Assembly: GCA_964023205.1 (NCBI GenBank)
Contig: OZ026835.1
Coordinates: 181,501-245,500 of the forward strand
Source: Lutraria lutraria
Taxonomy: Eukaryota > Mollusca > Bivalvia > Venerida > Mactridae
Direction: 5' to 3'
Length of the DNA: 64,000 nucleotides
Under the pieces are notes generated by a model that saw nothing but the letters and a program-made list of their open reading frames with translations, was not told the DNA's origin and searched no databases. Shown here in pieces: positions 1 to 12,179 of the stretch. Each line of letters starts with the position of its first letter. Positions within the stretch are counted from its first letter, which is position 1. A program made the position numbers and the translations under genes.

Positions 1-1705
1 GACAAACATTCATTTAGGTTTTGTTTTATTACTGCTTGTATTGTGAATAACAGTATTGTGAACATAATATGTTGAATTCTAGTAACATTTATAGTTTTAA
101 CTATAATGACAAAATATAACAATTTCAGAAATTGACATTTCATCAAGGCAAACAGAACTTCGCATTTAACTAATTATGCATTTGTACATGTTCATTCTTT
201 TCAAATCAGTAAGATTGATATCTACTTTTACAATGTTTCGACTCGACGGCGACACAAAATAATATACAAAACCTTTCATAAGCAATATTCGCGAAAATTT
301 TAAGTAATACTTGCTCTAGAATTCATTCACGTACAAGACTGTTCGTTGCCTTAGTGAAAAAGTGAATAAAAACTATACGAATACTGAAACGAAATAAGAA
401 AATCGTCTCTATCCTGTCGTCAAACAATGTAAATGAAATAATACAGTTAATTACTAATAAAAGTCGGTTCATGAGAAAGGTTCGTAAAATTGGTCATGTT
501 AATGTGGCAGAATCTTCAAGTTATATCTCGGATATCAAATTACGAATGTTGCTGGATAAGAGGAAGTAACAAAACATGGAGATAGGAAACACATAACAAA
601 CAAACATGAAAAGTACGCCGAAACCTGTTAGCGCAGCAAAATACAGTATTATTGAACTATCAGGAAGGTGGTTAAAACAAATAAAGTACCATAACGACCT
701 CTTCATCATTCTAATTGTTATAAATATGCAAGCATTCACCCTAAATCTTATACTTTGTTTAAAACATGAATACAGCTCTAGCCTTTGTCATGCTGCATTT
801 GAGTGTATGTAATTGAAGCAAGCTTTCTGGAAATGGTTTGATTCATCTACAAGTCATTCGTTCTTTAAAACACAAATTATGTATATTTTCCACTTTTTGG
901 TCTGCGTGGTCATTCATAAATACTGGTTAATGTCACATAGATAGTCTAGACATAACAGATATAGATTGATATATGACAAAATCAGAATACAAAATTATTT
1001 GATAGGCTTAGATTTTGGAAATTTCGCGTACACAGTAGATCTACTTTGTTATGCAGTTTATGCATTTCCAAAAAAGCTTTGAATGTTTACCTGTCAATTT
1101 TGGGTTGAGACCCGTATTAATGCATGATAAGTACCAAGAACAACTATAACAAAACGTTATAGTTAGACGAATTACAAGAAGCATTGGTTTAAGTTATTTG
1201 TATGAAGTTGCTTTTTTCATAAAGGATATTGACCGTCTACATTATTCATTCCTCCATTACGGAGAGTATAACATATTTACAAGTTATAGATAATACACAT
1301 ATTTTGACAATCATGAGTATTTGACAAATGAATACATTCATGTATATAGTTCATAATGTACATGGTATTACCATACCATACATCAATGGAATAAAGTACA
1401 CCCTAAATACTACCATTTCCACCATAGTCTGATATGATACAACAACATCAAACTTACATCTAATGATGTTTCCGATATTATGCCACGTTAACACAATAGA
1501 ACGATGCCTACATTACTTACTTACGTTTCAACAGCAGAGCAGACGAACAGATTCAGTCAAACATGACAGGTATAGTCCGACAACGACCTGTGAATGATCA
1601 AAGATCAAAGTCCATTCTGTAGGGTGAGTGGCATTTCGGAACATTTGGGTGGTTTCCGTTATACATGAATAGAATCTAGTTGTTTTACGATTTATCTGAG
1701 ATAAC
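1..1705. other. AT-rich intergenic DNA, no gene recognised
   Basis: I see no coding region, RNA gene or tandem repeat here. Open frames are short, overlap on opposite strands and show no recognisable motif. A stretch near 905-950 (AATACTGGTTAATGTCA and flank) recurs at about 14,910-14,950, so part of it may be an old dispersed repeat. Confidence 0.6.
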
Positions 1706-1795
1706 GAGCGTAGGTCAATCGGTAAAGTCGTCGAATGTTTTACTTATGCAGTCTGTTAGGCAAGATGTTATGGGTTCGAACCCCGTTCGAACGCA
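1706..1795 (+). repeat. tRNA-like sequence, probable SINE head
   Basis: A box-A-like stretch (TAGGTCAATCGGTAAAG) is followed by a perfect box B, GGTTCGAACCC, at 1773-1783. The T arm folds as a 5-bp stem around TTCGAAC. The 5' end (GAGCGTA) does not pair with the seven bases after the T arm (TCGAACG), and no clear anticodon arm forms. It is therefore read as a tRNA-derived SINE or tRNA pseudogene, not a working tRNA. Confidence 0.5.
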
Positions 1796-2339
1796 TTCTC
1801 CTTTCCATTTTTAATTGGCTTTTTGGCATTTGGTTATAATTGCAACTTTTAACTTTAACATTTTGACTGAATTTCGTATGCATTATATTCAATTTCATTT
1901 CATGTAATTTCAATTTTAATTACTCCTTCGTTAGCAGTATCTATACAGGAGCCATGCACTGTCAGAATCTAATAAATTGCTTCGTTGTAGCATGACATCG
2001 TCTGCATACTTTGAGAACAGAATTTGATTTAGATTGCAAGTATATACCCTTTTAACATAAAGGTACTGAACTCACGAGCAATGTATGCCTTAAAAGATAA
2101 TGTCAAGATTAAGGATACGAACCAACGCAATTCAGTTTGATTATGTTTCTAGGGCGGTGCATCGATTTCAGAAGTACGTATGCCATTTACAACAGTAGTC
2201 TACAAAATTTTAACGTAAGGTCATATAAATGTACTTGGTCATTGTATTACTTATCCCTATTTCAAAGAATGGAACAATCCTCGACCTTTCGTCACGACTC
2301 ACTGCTCGATTTCTATCTATAACGCGACGAATAGCCAGT
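1796..2339. other. Intergenic DNA, nothing recognised
   Basis: This may include the body of the SINE whose head lies just upstream, but I see no matching copy elsewhere in the window. There is no credible coding frame. Confidence 0.5.
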
Positions 2340-2800
2340 CCAACAATGTGTACACTACGGTAGCGCTATGCACTGACCTGTGTTCTTCTGCGCGGGGCAT
2401 TATGGGTATTTGCAGGAACTACATACAAGATGGAAGTTATAAACAATAACATAACGTGACGTCACCGTATGGTACACATTGGAGCCAAGCGTTCTTCAAC
2501 GTGGCATTTCATTGAATAATTAGTGTTATTGACAAAAGCACAAGAATAGAAATGGTATAACGTATTCATTTTACATAACTGAACACATCTTATTAATAAC
2601 ATACAACCGATATGGTTGTTTTGACATTTTTATCCTTCCGCGTAACTATATTTTAGCGTACGTATAACTATCTAAATGTGGATAGTAATCAGTTCTCTGT
2701 ATAGAGGTTAGACAAACGTAGTGACGTCACGCTATGTATAGAACGCCAGTCCAATGATTGACCAATGACCGAAATCACCATTAGCCAATCAAATGGCCAG
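2340..2800. promoter_or_regulatory. Possible regulatory region: two CRE palindromes and CCAAT motifs
   Basis: The palindrome TGACGTCA (the CREB/ATF site) occurs at 2457-2464 and again at 2722-2729. AGCCAATCA, a CCAAT/NF-Y-type motif, lies at 2783-2791, with another CCAAT at 2762-2766. A locally GC-richer stretch near 2390-2410 holds GCATTATGGGTA, which resembles half of a Staf/ZNF143 site. These motifs fit a promoter or enhancer, but no adjacent exon or transcript start can be seen. Chance occurrence in AT-rich DNA is possible. Confidence 0.25.
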
Positions 2801-3304
2801 GATTAGCCAAACTAGTAATAGACAATACAGTAAGTACTCGCAAAAAGCTATAATAAACAAATACTCTTAAGTATAATTCGTCTAGAAAATACTTATAGAA
2901 TCGCGTGGTACAATGCTGTTATACATTCTACAATAACACAACACATTTGAATGTGTACAACATAAACAATTTAGTTTGGCCACTCTTAGAATTTTGGGAG
3001 TAACGTTTCTAATACCTTGAGAAAATTTTTTTGAACATTTACCGCAATCCTAATACATGTTTGCGTGTTGAATTTGGTTATTTTAGACCATAAAAGTATA
3101 TAGTAAATAGTATAGAATAATTAGCCATTCATGTTTCGAGTATAGTTTTATTCTAGATAGCAGAAACTATAAAATCTGTGACCCATACTTACAAATGAAA
3201 CATAGTGTGTGTCTTCGGACATCTAGATGTTGTTAACGTTTAATCATAGTTATTATCAGTTATTACATCATTCAGCCAATCTATAAATATTATACCAACC
3301 TTAT
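2801..3304. other. Intergenic DNA, nothing recognised
   Basis: AT-rich sequence with no convincing frame, RNA or repeat. Confidence 0.5.
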
Positions 3305-3359
3305 TGATGTTATACTAACATAACTGATGTTATACTAACATAACTGATGTTATACTAAC
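3305..3359. repeat. 20-bp tandem repeat, about 2.75 copies
   Basis: The unit GATGTTATACTAACATAACT is repeated almost perfectly. Within the unit, GTTAT and ATAAC form a short inverted repeat. Confidence 0.85.
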
Positions 3360-3673
3360 CGCAAGAATATAAAAGGTATTAAATGCGTTCAAACAGGGTT
3401 TTTAATATAAGGCAGTGTTTTAGACCATTAAAGCAAACTTCGGTTACATACAGTAAATCTACACACTAAATGGGTATATGTAAGGTTCTTTGTTTGGATA
3501 TAGGATATGAAAATCAAAAGGGATTGGAAGTTACAGAATGGTGCAACAAAACATTGATCCTTCGTTTTGTGTTCATTGTTTTATTATCAAAATAATATTG
3601 AATTATTTCATCCGACTTGACGCCATTTTTGACGGCAGTTATCCTTACCAGCTTCCCTGGACTTCACCGCCTT

Positions 3674-3758
3674 AACCACATTCTATCCGCAAGCTACTAC
3701 CTAACTACCCCACATAATTCAGAGGTGGTGGACAATTTAACATAGAATGTAACATCTT
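3674..3758 (-). repeat. Fragment of the SINE body also seen at 62.76 kb
   Basis: AACCACATTCTATC and the later stretch GACAATTTAACATAGAATG match 62,763-62,813 (AACCACATTCTATC ... GGACCATTTAACATAGGAT), with an extra segment of about 38 bp here. At 62.8 kb this sequence is joined to a minus-strand tRNA-like head. The fragment here appears to be the same SINE family on the minus strand without a recognisable head. Confidence 0.4.
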
Positions 3759-4115
3759 TAAGGCGGCTGAATCGGTCAGATATACTTTCATTAATACCTA
3801 TTATTCTAATACACGGTTACTCTTAACAGTGATTCTGGAATGAGAGCCAGTTTATATTTTACTCATTTTCAAGTTAGTCTCATTTGATTCTATAACGGTT
3901 CGGCTTTTTATCTATATCATATTTATAAACATATTGTAGATACCTTCTTAAATGACGTTTAAGATTATGAGAACATGTAAGTAATAAATGTGTTGCACTA
4001 CAGTTGATAAATATACGTTAACGATAAGGTAATAACAAGGTAACTGATCTGTACCCGAGTTTTATATCATTGGTATATATACATAATATACTAAACTAAT
4101 TGACCCTGCGCCAGG

Positions 4116-4362
4116 GACCGCGGTCGTGTTCCAGTGGTTAGTGTGGTGGACTTGAAACCTGGCGATCCAGATTGGAATCAAGGTCGCGGCAGGTCATACC
4201 CTTCTACGAAAATGTTTTACAAAATGTCGATTTTCTTCCATATTGGGAGATGTTGCCGGTTCCTTGTGTAAAGGTAAATTATTACTGATTACAATACGCA
4301 ACGGCCACTGTATATAACTCAAAATTGTTTGAAAGAAACGGCGTTAAACTTACTAAGAATGA
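4116..4362 (+). mobile_element. tRNA-derived SINE (serine-tRNA-like head)
   Basis: The head begins GACCGCGGTCGTGTTCC and continues AGTGGTTAGTGTGGTGG and ACTTGAAACCTGG, which resembles the D arm and anticodon arm of tRNA-Ser with polymerase III box A. Box B is decayed (GATTGGAATCA in place of GGTTCGAATCC), followed by GGTCGCGGC, which can pair with the start of the head. The body runs to GGCGTTAAACTTAC, the kind of ending common in mollusc SINEs. Internal changes suggest an old, inactive copy. Confidence 0.6.
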
Positions 4363-6396
4363 CCATATACGCCATATAAAATATCTCACTGGATAAGCGG
4401 TCCAAGAAAGCAGTCTCTCAAAAAAGCAGATTGCAAGCATATTGGATGTTGCATTAATTTAGTTTTACATAAGATTGGTTTTAACATCACACATGCTGAT
4501 AGATATTGGTGGTGTCGTTCTGTTTCTGTTGTGTAAACTGGAATATTTCATTACAATACAATTTGGTAATTTCAAAACCTCGTATACTTCTTGCAAATTA
4601 ACAATCCACGTACCTCTGTCCAACAAACATAAATAATGATGAAGACTAATTCAACAATAAAAGATGAGATTATCAATAAATTAATTTATTAATGAAATGT
4701 ATCATATTTGTTTATATACGAGTATATGCCGAGCAATATATGTTATTCAGTAATATAAAGAATCAATAAATGATTTTGATATTATGGATTGTCATTTTGT
4801 TGCATTAGAATACTTAGGCATTGTATCTTGTTCATAATATGCAAACAATATCTCGTTAATTTGAATTTGTTGTATGGATTTAATAACGATGCCGTTTGTT
4901 TTGCCACTTAAAACAATACGAGAACATTATTGCAGATTCAATTATAAAACAATTGATTACAAATATTTTGTTAAATTTTCCAATTGAATTGCTTTGGCAT
5001 TAATATTAAGTGAGCATAAAAGAGTCCAGCTTACGACTAACTTGATGGCATGCGCTGTAATGAAATTCTCAAAATGTCTGCCCCTAAAATTAATTAATAT
5101 CTGTTATTTGTTAGTAAGTTTTGCTAACCGTAATTATCAAGGCAATTACATTTGTATATAGTTTAATCGCACTATTGCGAACAAATGACTACATTGTTTT
5201 TATAAGAAGTTATGTGTACAGGTAAAAATCTTCTTTATTTACCCAAACATGTTTATTAAACTACAAATACCAAAGTAACAACTCAACAAAATATTTTGAA
5301 ACGCGAAAATCTTCAAATTGTGATTGTGCTAAGGTTGTTCAGTATGTAATGTAATGTATAATACTAAAGACAGCACTAATTAGATAGACCCAAATCATAT
5401 AAATCATAAGCCATTGTAAAACAATATCCATGCCTTAAAGAAGTGAGATGAACGTTGGTATTGGACTGTACAAGTTAAATTGTGTATGGAGAATGCAGTA
5501 TTGATAGCACAAAGGAAAATGGCCACAGTTGTAATTAAGCCCGCCCATAGGTATATCACTTAGACGAAAGTGTGTCCAGTGAAACGAAATATTCAGCCAG
5601 ATATAGTGTACACACACATTAACATGTGAGCTGTCTGTCGTGTATGAGCGTTTTAAGAACAACCAATGCCATCGTTCACTGTGCGAAAATCTGTTTTGAA
5701 GTATGCCGCTTTCTATTAAGTTCAACATTTACATTGTAGTCAAACTTATTCAAAATTCTCTCCCTATGGGAATTCATCATTTCTGTTTATAATGATTTGT
5801 TGATCAGTCACTGTAATTGTTATGGATTTTGTGCATTTTTCAATTACGTCTCTCAATGACAATAGCACGCAGTATAATGAACAATATTATTTGAGATTGG
5901 AACCACAAATGGACGAACAATGCCTTTCCAATTTGTAAGTAATTCCTCCATACGGACACTTGTCAATGGGAAGCTCAATGTCGACCATGAATGGACGAAA
6001 GTCTTGATTTAATTTATCATTGTTGGAATTCAAATGAAAACCTGTCTTGCCTTTTGGAAACAGGGGATTGCACAACATATATGTCTGACGATAAGTCTAT
6101 CTCAGTGACAAAACATGCAAAGAACGAGCCAACGAAAAGTTTGCGTTTCTCATATTGATATATTTGTACATTGTTCATCTTCTCTAATAGTTAACATATT
6201 TATACATTCGTACAATATTCCTATAGGTGAGCTAAAAATGAACAATGCACTAATATATATGGATATAGCACCTATTATAAACCTGAACAATGGATGAATA
6301 TATACGGATATAGAAACTATTGCAGAATTGAGCAATGCATAAATAAACAAATAAGGCAACAAATAAATCTAACTATCGACTAAACAAAATCCACGT
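4363..6396. other. AT-rich intergenic DNA, no gene recognised
   Basis: Several open frames of 60-97 codons occur on both strands, including a 97-codon minus frame at 5,435-5,728. None shows a domain, signal or splice context that I recognise. I see no tandem repeat. Confidence 0.5.
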
Positions 6397-6510
6397 GTGA
6401 GGAAGCTATTCAGCTATCATGCTGAAAGTTAGGTATATGCATGAGATGAAACCCCGGAAGTTTCCAAATGACTTTATATATTGGTGCGACGTTAAACCCA
6501 ATAGCGCTAC
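6397..6510 (+). mobile_element. 3' part of a mollusc-type SINE
   Basis: GTGAGGAAGCTATTCAGC, the later ATGAGATGAAACCCCGGAAG and the ending TTGGTGCGACGTTAAACCC match, from memory, the conserved 3' domain of SINEs widespread in bivalves. No tRNA-like head precedes it, so it is 5' truncated. This is family knowledge; no search was run. Confidence 0.5.
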
Positions 6511-6902
6511 AAGAGAAAAAGATTTAGTAATTACTAGTTAATATCAATGTTATTCAATAGTACCAAAGCATTAAATCCATGTATTATACCACATAATTTG
6601 GTATATTGTTTGTTATGAAATATACATGGTACAAACGGTGATTTCCAATGCTTCAATTAAAAAAACTCCTAAATAGGTCTGAAATCTGAAAGCTTATAAT
6701 TATATACATATATATTACTTACATAATAGATAGTATTAAATTACTTCATTCGGCAAGAAAAATAGTCAAGTTTACTTGACAAAAAGTTATTTGTAAATAT
6801 ACCTATGTGTGAATACGAGGTAGAATTTGTCCCAAATCATATTCGCACTTTGGATTTTACCGGTAGAAACTTAAATAGAGATGGTTAGGTAGCTGTAAAT
6901 AC
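6511..6902. other. Intergenic DNA left of the minisatellite
   Basis: AT-rich, with no recognisable feature. It ends where the 68-bp array begins. Confidence 0.5.
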
Positions 6903-8176
6903 AGCCATGTTTTATCTGGCCTTACCAAATCTCATACATGCATCAAATACAAAAGTGAATTATATTGAATTTGTTTCATGTTTTTTCTGGCCTTACCAAA
7001 TCACATACCTGCATCAAATACAAAAGTGAATATTTAATTTGTTTCATGTTTTATCTGGCCTTACCAAATCTCCTACCTGCAATCAAATACAAACGTGAAT
7101 ATCACATTTGTTTCATGTTTTTTCTGGCCTTACCAAATCACATACCTGTATCAAATACAAAGGTGAATATTACATTTGTTTCATGTTTTTTCTGGCCTTA
7201 CCAAATCTCATACCTGCATCAAATGCAAAAGTGAATATTAATTTGTTCCATGTTTTGTCTGGCCTTACCAAATCACATACCTGCATCAAATACAAAGGTG
7301 AATATTAAATTTGCTTCATGTTTGACTAGCCTTACCAAATCTCATACCTGCATCAAATACAAAAGTGAATAATAAATTTGTTTCATTTTTTTTCTGGCCT
7401 TACCAAATATCATACATGCATCAAATACAGAAGTGAATATTAAGTTTGTTTCATGTTGTTTTTCTGGCCTCATCAAATCTCACACCTGCATCAAAAACAA
7501 AAGTGAATATTAATGTTGTTTTGTGTTTTTTACTGGCCTTATCAAATCTCATACCTGAATCAAATACAAAGGTGAATATTTAATGTGTTGCATTTTTTTC
7601 TGGCCTTACCAAATCTCATACCTGCATCAAATACAAAAGTGAATAATAAATTTGTTTCATTTTTTTTCTGGCCTTACCAAATATCATACATGCATCAAAT
7701 ACAGAAGTGAATATTAAGTTTGTTTCATGTTGTTTTTCTGGCCTCATCAAATCTCACACCTGCATCAAAAACAAAAGTGAATATTAATGTTGTTTTGTGT
7801 TTTTTACTGGCCTTATCAAATCTCATACCTGAATCAAATACAAAGGTGAATATTTAATGTGTTGCATTTTTTTCTGGCCTTACCAAATCTCATACCTGCA
7901 TCAAATACAAAAGTGAATATTAATGTTGTTTTGTGTTTTTTTCTGGCTTTATCAAATCTCATACCTGCATCAAATACAAAAGTGAATATTTAATGTGTTG
8001 CATTTTTTTCTGGCCTTATCAAATCTGATACCTGCATCAAAAACAAAAGTGAACATTTACTTTGTTTCATGTTTTTTTCTGGCCTTATCAAATCTCATAC
8101 CTGCATCAAATACAAAAGTGAATATCTACTTTGTTGCATGTTTTTTTCTGGTCTTATCAAATCTCATATCTGCATT
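6903..8176. repeat. Minisatellite, about 19 copies of a 68-bp unit
   Basis: Each unit contains a form of CTGGCCTTACCAAATCTCAT, then ACCTGCATCAAATAC, AAAAGTGAATATTAA and TTTGTTTCATG. The CTGGCC element recurs from about 6,916 to 8,148 with a mean spacing near 68 bp. Early units read TTACCAAATC and late units read TTATCAAATC, so subfamilies are spatially ordered. A four-unit block is duplicated as a 273-bp higher-order repeat; for example, GAATAATAAA occurs at 7,368 and 7,641. Open frames crossing the array are by-products of a stop-poor unit and are not genes. Confidence 0.95.
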
Positions 8177-8182
8177 ATCATT

Positions 8183-8394
8183 ATTGTTAAATATAGTGTA
8201 TAAACGTATGTATTGTTAAATATAGTGTATAAACGTATGTATTGTTAAATATAGTATATAAACGTATGTATTGTTAAAGATAGTATTTTAACGTATGTAT
8301 TGTTCAATGTAGTGTATAAACGTATGTATTGTTAAATACAGCATATAAACGTATGTATTGTTAAATATAGTATATAAACGTATGTATTGTTAAA
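8183..8394. repeat. Minisatellite, about 7 copies of a 29-bp unit
   Basis: The unit is ATTGTTAAATATAGTGTATA followed by AACGTATGT. It starts seven bases after the 68-bp array fades out. The last copies keep the period with point changes only. Confidence 0.95.
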
Positions 8395-8439
8395 AGGAAT
8401 TGTTTAAAAATCACAGTTTATTGTATAGACCGATTGCCT

Positions 8440-8655
8440 TCATGCATTTAACAATTGTTTCAGACCTGACAGAATGTGGTGAATTGTACGGATTGCATTC
8501 TGGCGTACCATTCCTGTCGAGATCCAGGGATGGGCTAACACTGTTTTTTTCAATAAGTCGATCCATTCCGGTCTCAGAACAATGTTGAAAAATAAGCGAC
8601 TCAGTTTCAAATTTTCGGGCTCTTGCCCTTCTTCAGGATTTATTTCCTTCTGCAT
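8440..8655 (-). mobile_element. Possible remnant of a retroelement, minus strand
   Basis: On the minus strand a 71-codon open frame runs out of a CTGAAGAAGGGCAAGAGCCC-like sequence. From memory, such GAAGAAGGGC...GCCCGAAA motifs often accompany Penelope-like elements in animals. No GIY-YIG or reverse-transcriptase motif is visible. The frame could equally be chance or part of another dispersed repeat. Confidence 0.2.
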
Positions 8656-8660
8656 AAATT

Positions 8661-10742
8661 CAAGTAGTATCCATTTTGTTTTTTCATAATGTTGTTAACA
8701 CCGATATTTGAAACCGTTTTGTAAGTGTACCAAACTCAATGTTACCGGTTTCTACTGGCTTTAATGTATCAATCGATTTTGACATATATGATGTGCTGTT
8801 TATATTCTTATATTTTGTTATTGATTATACACAAAGTCATTACATTTTTTTCTTAAAAATGCGGTTATTGATTTATTGCCGCGCTGTTACCTCCCATTGC
8901 CCTGCAAAATCTATCAAGCACGAGAAAAATCTTCGTTATCAATTGATAACGAAAATTTTATTCTTACACTTATCAATTTCAAACAATGGTATAAGCATGA
9001 CTTTTCTTGTTACATGTTCTGATAACTTAGGATATCACAGGTACAAAGTGCACATAACATGGTTTGAATATTTATGTCAAGATTGAATAAAGTGAAGTAA
9101 AAATTAAACAGTTAAGAAGTGGATGCCATGTGGCAAATGAACATATGTTTTTTTCGCCCATAATTGCCATAATATACAATAAATTTTGATATTATATCAG
9201 TATATCATATGTACAGTTTGTACTTACATATTATCATATACAGAATAAAATGTTATGAGTAAGAATGACAGAGTACAATAATTTCAAATGGTCAAGACAG
9301 CCAAACAAAAAATATGTACGTATAAATGCATCCTCAGTTCTGCCTGAATTATATCAGTCAAAACGTGCAGGAAAATCGAGAAATATGGTGGAAATAATTG
9401 ACAAAGAGAAAGTGACGAAATTATATACTGAAAACGATTACTGAAAAGGTTGAAACACGCAAATTCAGTTCTAAGGTTGCATACATAAACTTTCGTTATC
9501 ATCATGTTCAAAGTTAGAAGTTCTTCATTTGTTCGAGTTGTATTGAGTAGTTTTCTCAATAAGTGGGTTTATATTATTGTACATTTGAAACAACCGTAAC
9601 TGTTCGTCTTAAAACTGCATGTATACTTTACTTAAGAAACGTAGTTATGAATTTAATTTATACAAGTGTTATTTCTGTTTGAAGTTATTAAATCTTCGTT
9701 ATCGTTTGTGTCAGTGTCGCAAATGCAATTTATTCGATTCAAGAGCTTAGTACAAACATTTCATGCATTCATGTGGTCCAAGAGATTATTGAAATGCAAT
9801 AATCGTTTTTTTTTTGGTCAATTTGACCAAGCAGCATGTTTTGCATACCATTTAGCAGCAAGTGTTTCATAATTTCTTATTATTGCTTTCATGCTGATAT
9901 TTACGCATGTTTAATGTATCAAATGTATTTCTATACTTAATAAGCAGGATACACACATTACAACTTCAAGGTGGTATTGAAAGGATTCCGTATTTAAAAG
10001 TCTTGGTAAATTTGAATGAACACGTTTTCAAAGTCATATTAAATTGCTGAAACAAATTTTCTGGAATATATGCATACTTCAACGCGATCTAATCGTCGTC
10101 CAATAATTTGCCGCTTTCAATAAGACATCAAAAAAGGATAAATTGTAATTCTCAGATCCAGAGCGACTGTTTATATGTAACATACCCATAGCAACGAAGA
10201 TTTTTCAAGTGTGTTTTTTTCTGTTTTAACCAGCACTATTCAAGCATCGTTAACTGAAATATGGTTTGAGTGTTGCATTCCAAATTTTGCGATAGCACTG
10301 ATAAAAGCCACTAGAATGTTATTAACATATCTTTAGCAAATTAAGCAAAATTCATTTTTTTGCATTTTTTATTAGTCATATGGATCGATTTATTGAAAAT
10401 AAGTGTTAACGTGAATGACAAAATTTCGCATCTAGATAAAATTACTTCTTCCCTACGCGAACATTACAGCAATTGTCTCAAAATTGTCTTAAACAATAGT
10501 TTACGCCCCAGTTATCTCTCTATTTTTTTTTCTTTTTTGTTGTACTGATTTCTACACTTAAATTTTCCACTCTTGTAATGAATTTAATGCTTTCTAAAAC
10601 ATGTGCGCAACATATGGGAGCAGTACATATTAAACTTAAATCAATGCTAGAAAATCAATAGTTTGAAATTAAATTAAAGAAATAAATTCAATAAATAAAG
10701 ACGCCTTGTATCATATAAAGATAAAGAACATGGCATAAGCCA
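8661..10742. other. AT-rich intergenic DNA, no gene recognised
   Basis: Frames of up to 115 codons exist (for example + strand 8,739-9,086), but their composition is that of translated AT-rich DNA and I recognise no domain. There are no RNA genes or tandem arrays. Confidence 0.5.
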
Positions 10743-11024
10743 AGAAGCATACCTCGTGAAGATAGAAAATGTTTTACTTGTAATGTCACTGAAGATGAAT
10801 ACCATTTTATTCTAGAATGCTCAAGGTATACACCTATAAGGAAACAATATATAAAAAGGTATTTTTGGATCGACCCCAGTATGTTTAAACTAAAGCAGCT
10901 TTTTGAAAGTATTAATGAAAATGAAATTAAAAACTTAAGTGTCTATATATTTAAAGCCTTTGATATTCGAATTGTTAATGTAATATTCATGACTATTTAT
11001 TTCTTTATACATTATAAATTATGA
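10743..11024 (+). pseudogene. C-terminal end of a LINE ORF2 (5' truncated)
   Basis: This frame of 93 codons ends in TGA. It begins RSIPREDRKCFTC and contains the Cys/His cluster typical of the C-terminus of ORF2 in CR1/Jockey-like LINEs: Cys-x2-Cys, then HFILEC about eight residues on, followed by SRYTPIRKQYIKRYF and a tail of about 50 residues. The LINE at 49.9 kb has the same arrangement near its C-terminus (RICKQC ... HFIFIC). Reverse transcriptase and endonuclease are absent, as expected for a LINE copy truncated at its 5' end during target-primed reverse transcription. The role in the living element would be RNA or DNA binding by the ORF2 protein. No upstream in-frame start is present, so it cannot be expressed as such. 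Confidence 0.75.
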
Positions 11025-11108
11025 TAACCGATGTCTTAGAAATGTTTGTAGTTTGTTCTGTAATTTGTAACTGTTTATGTTAGTTTCTTTGTTGCATTTG
11101 TAAACGCA

Positions 11109-11750
11109 CTCATAATCTGTTGTTGAGGTAAGTTCAATATATTTTATCATATAATGGATTGCATTATTGAATTTGTACTTAAGTCTAGTATAAGTACTAT
11201 GTACTTACCATGCTCTTTATTTGTGCATCTATAATATATTGTTGAGTCAAGTTTATATTTGATAAGTTGTCAATGCATTTTATCACATGTTGCATTATTA
11301 CATTTGTACTTACAAAGTGTACATTGTTATAAATAAAACAGGTCTAATATAAATACTATGTACTTATCATGCTCTTCATTCGTGTCAAAATGCATCTATA
11401 ATGTATTGTTGAGTCAAGTTTATATTTGATGTTTTTTAAATATTTTTATCATAGTCGTGTTGCATTATTACATTTGTACTTACAAAATGTACATGCATTG
11501 TCATAAATAAAACATGTCTAATATAAATACTATGTACTTATCATGCTCTTCATTTGTGTCAAAATGCATCTATAATATATTATTGAGCTATGTTTACGCT
11601 TGACTAGTTGTCAATATAATTGATCAAATGTTGCATTTTTACATTTGTACTTACAAAATGTACATTATTATAAATGAAACTAGTTTAAAATTGATATTAT
11701 GTACTCGTACTCATCACGCTCATCATTTGTAAATACGCATTTTAACCATT
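11109..11750. repeat. Tandem repeat of about 170 bp, about four copies
   Basis: GCATCTATAATATATTGTTG and variants occur near 11,226, 11,393 and 11,567 (spacings of about 167 and 174 bp), with a shorter, diverged first copy from about 11,109. Each unit also carries TACATTTGTACTTACAAA and ATACTATGTACTTATCATGC. It lies just downstream of the LINE frame and may be part of that element's 3' untranslated region. Confidence 0.8.
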
Positions 11751-12179
11751 AATTGTTGCATTCATTTAAATTTATTCACATGCTTTATTTAAGAATGTTT
11801 TCATATATTATTGCTGTTGGTAAATTGTGCCCTTAACCATTTTCTATTTGTTTCATTTCTTCATAAACACTTCATATTTTATAATATTTTGACAAATAGT
11901 ATTTTATCAAATTACTATGTTTGAAATGATTTAAAAAAAGAACATTATACATCTTCTCCGCCACTGTTCTGAATTATCATCTCAATTACACTCTTAACGA
12001 TAAGACCGTCGCAAAATGTACTTTTTAAATACTTAGCTTACTCTCATCCATTGGCATTACATTTCAAAAAACAACTTTATATCTCATTTGTTAGTTCAAG
12101 CCATATTCTGCGTAAAGCATTATTTTTCATGTTAACCATTGTTTTTGTCACGTCATTTGTAATGCCATGTATATAATTG
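11751..12179. other. Probable LINE trailer or intergenic DNA
   Basis: AT-rich sequence between the 170-bp repeat and a retroelement-like 3' end. There is no coding frame. It would belong to the LINE if the tail at 12.2 kb is its terminus. Confidence 0.35.

Noticed and set aside
521..812. Overlapping frames of 72 and 68 codons on opposite strands
   Set aside because: They overlap each other, lack domains and are expected by chance.
1706..1795. A functional tRNA gene
   Set aside because: Box B and the T arm are good, but the acceptor ends do not pair and no clear anticodon arm is present.
6965..8219. Open frames of 66-89 codons across the 68-bp array that read as repeated peptides
   Set aside because: They follow from a stop-poor repeat unit, change frame between units and have no start or context of a gene.
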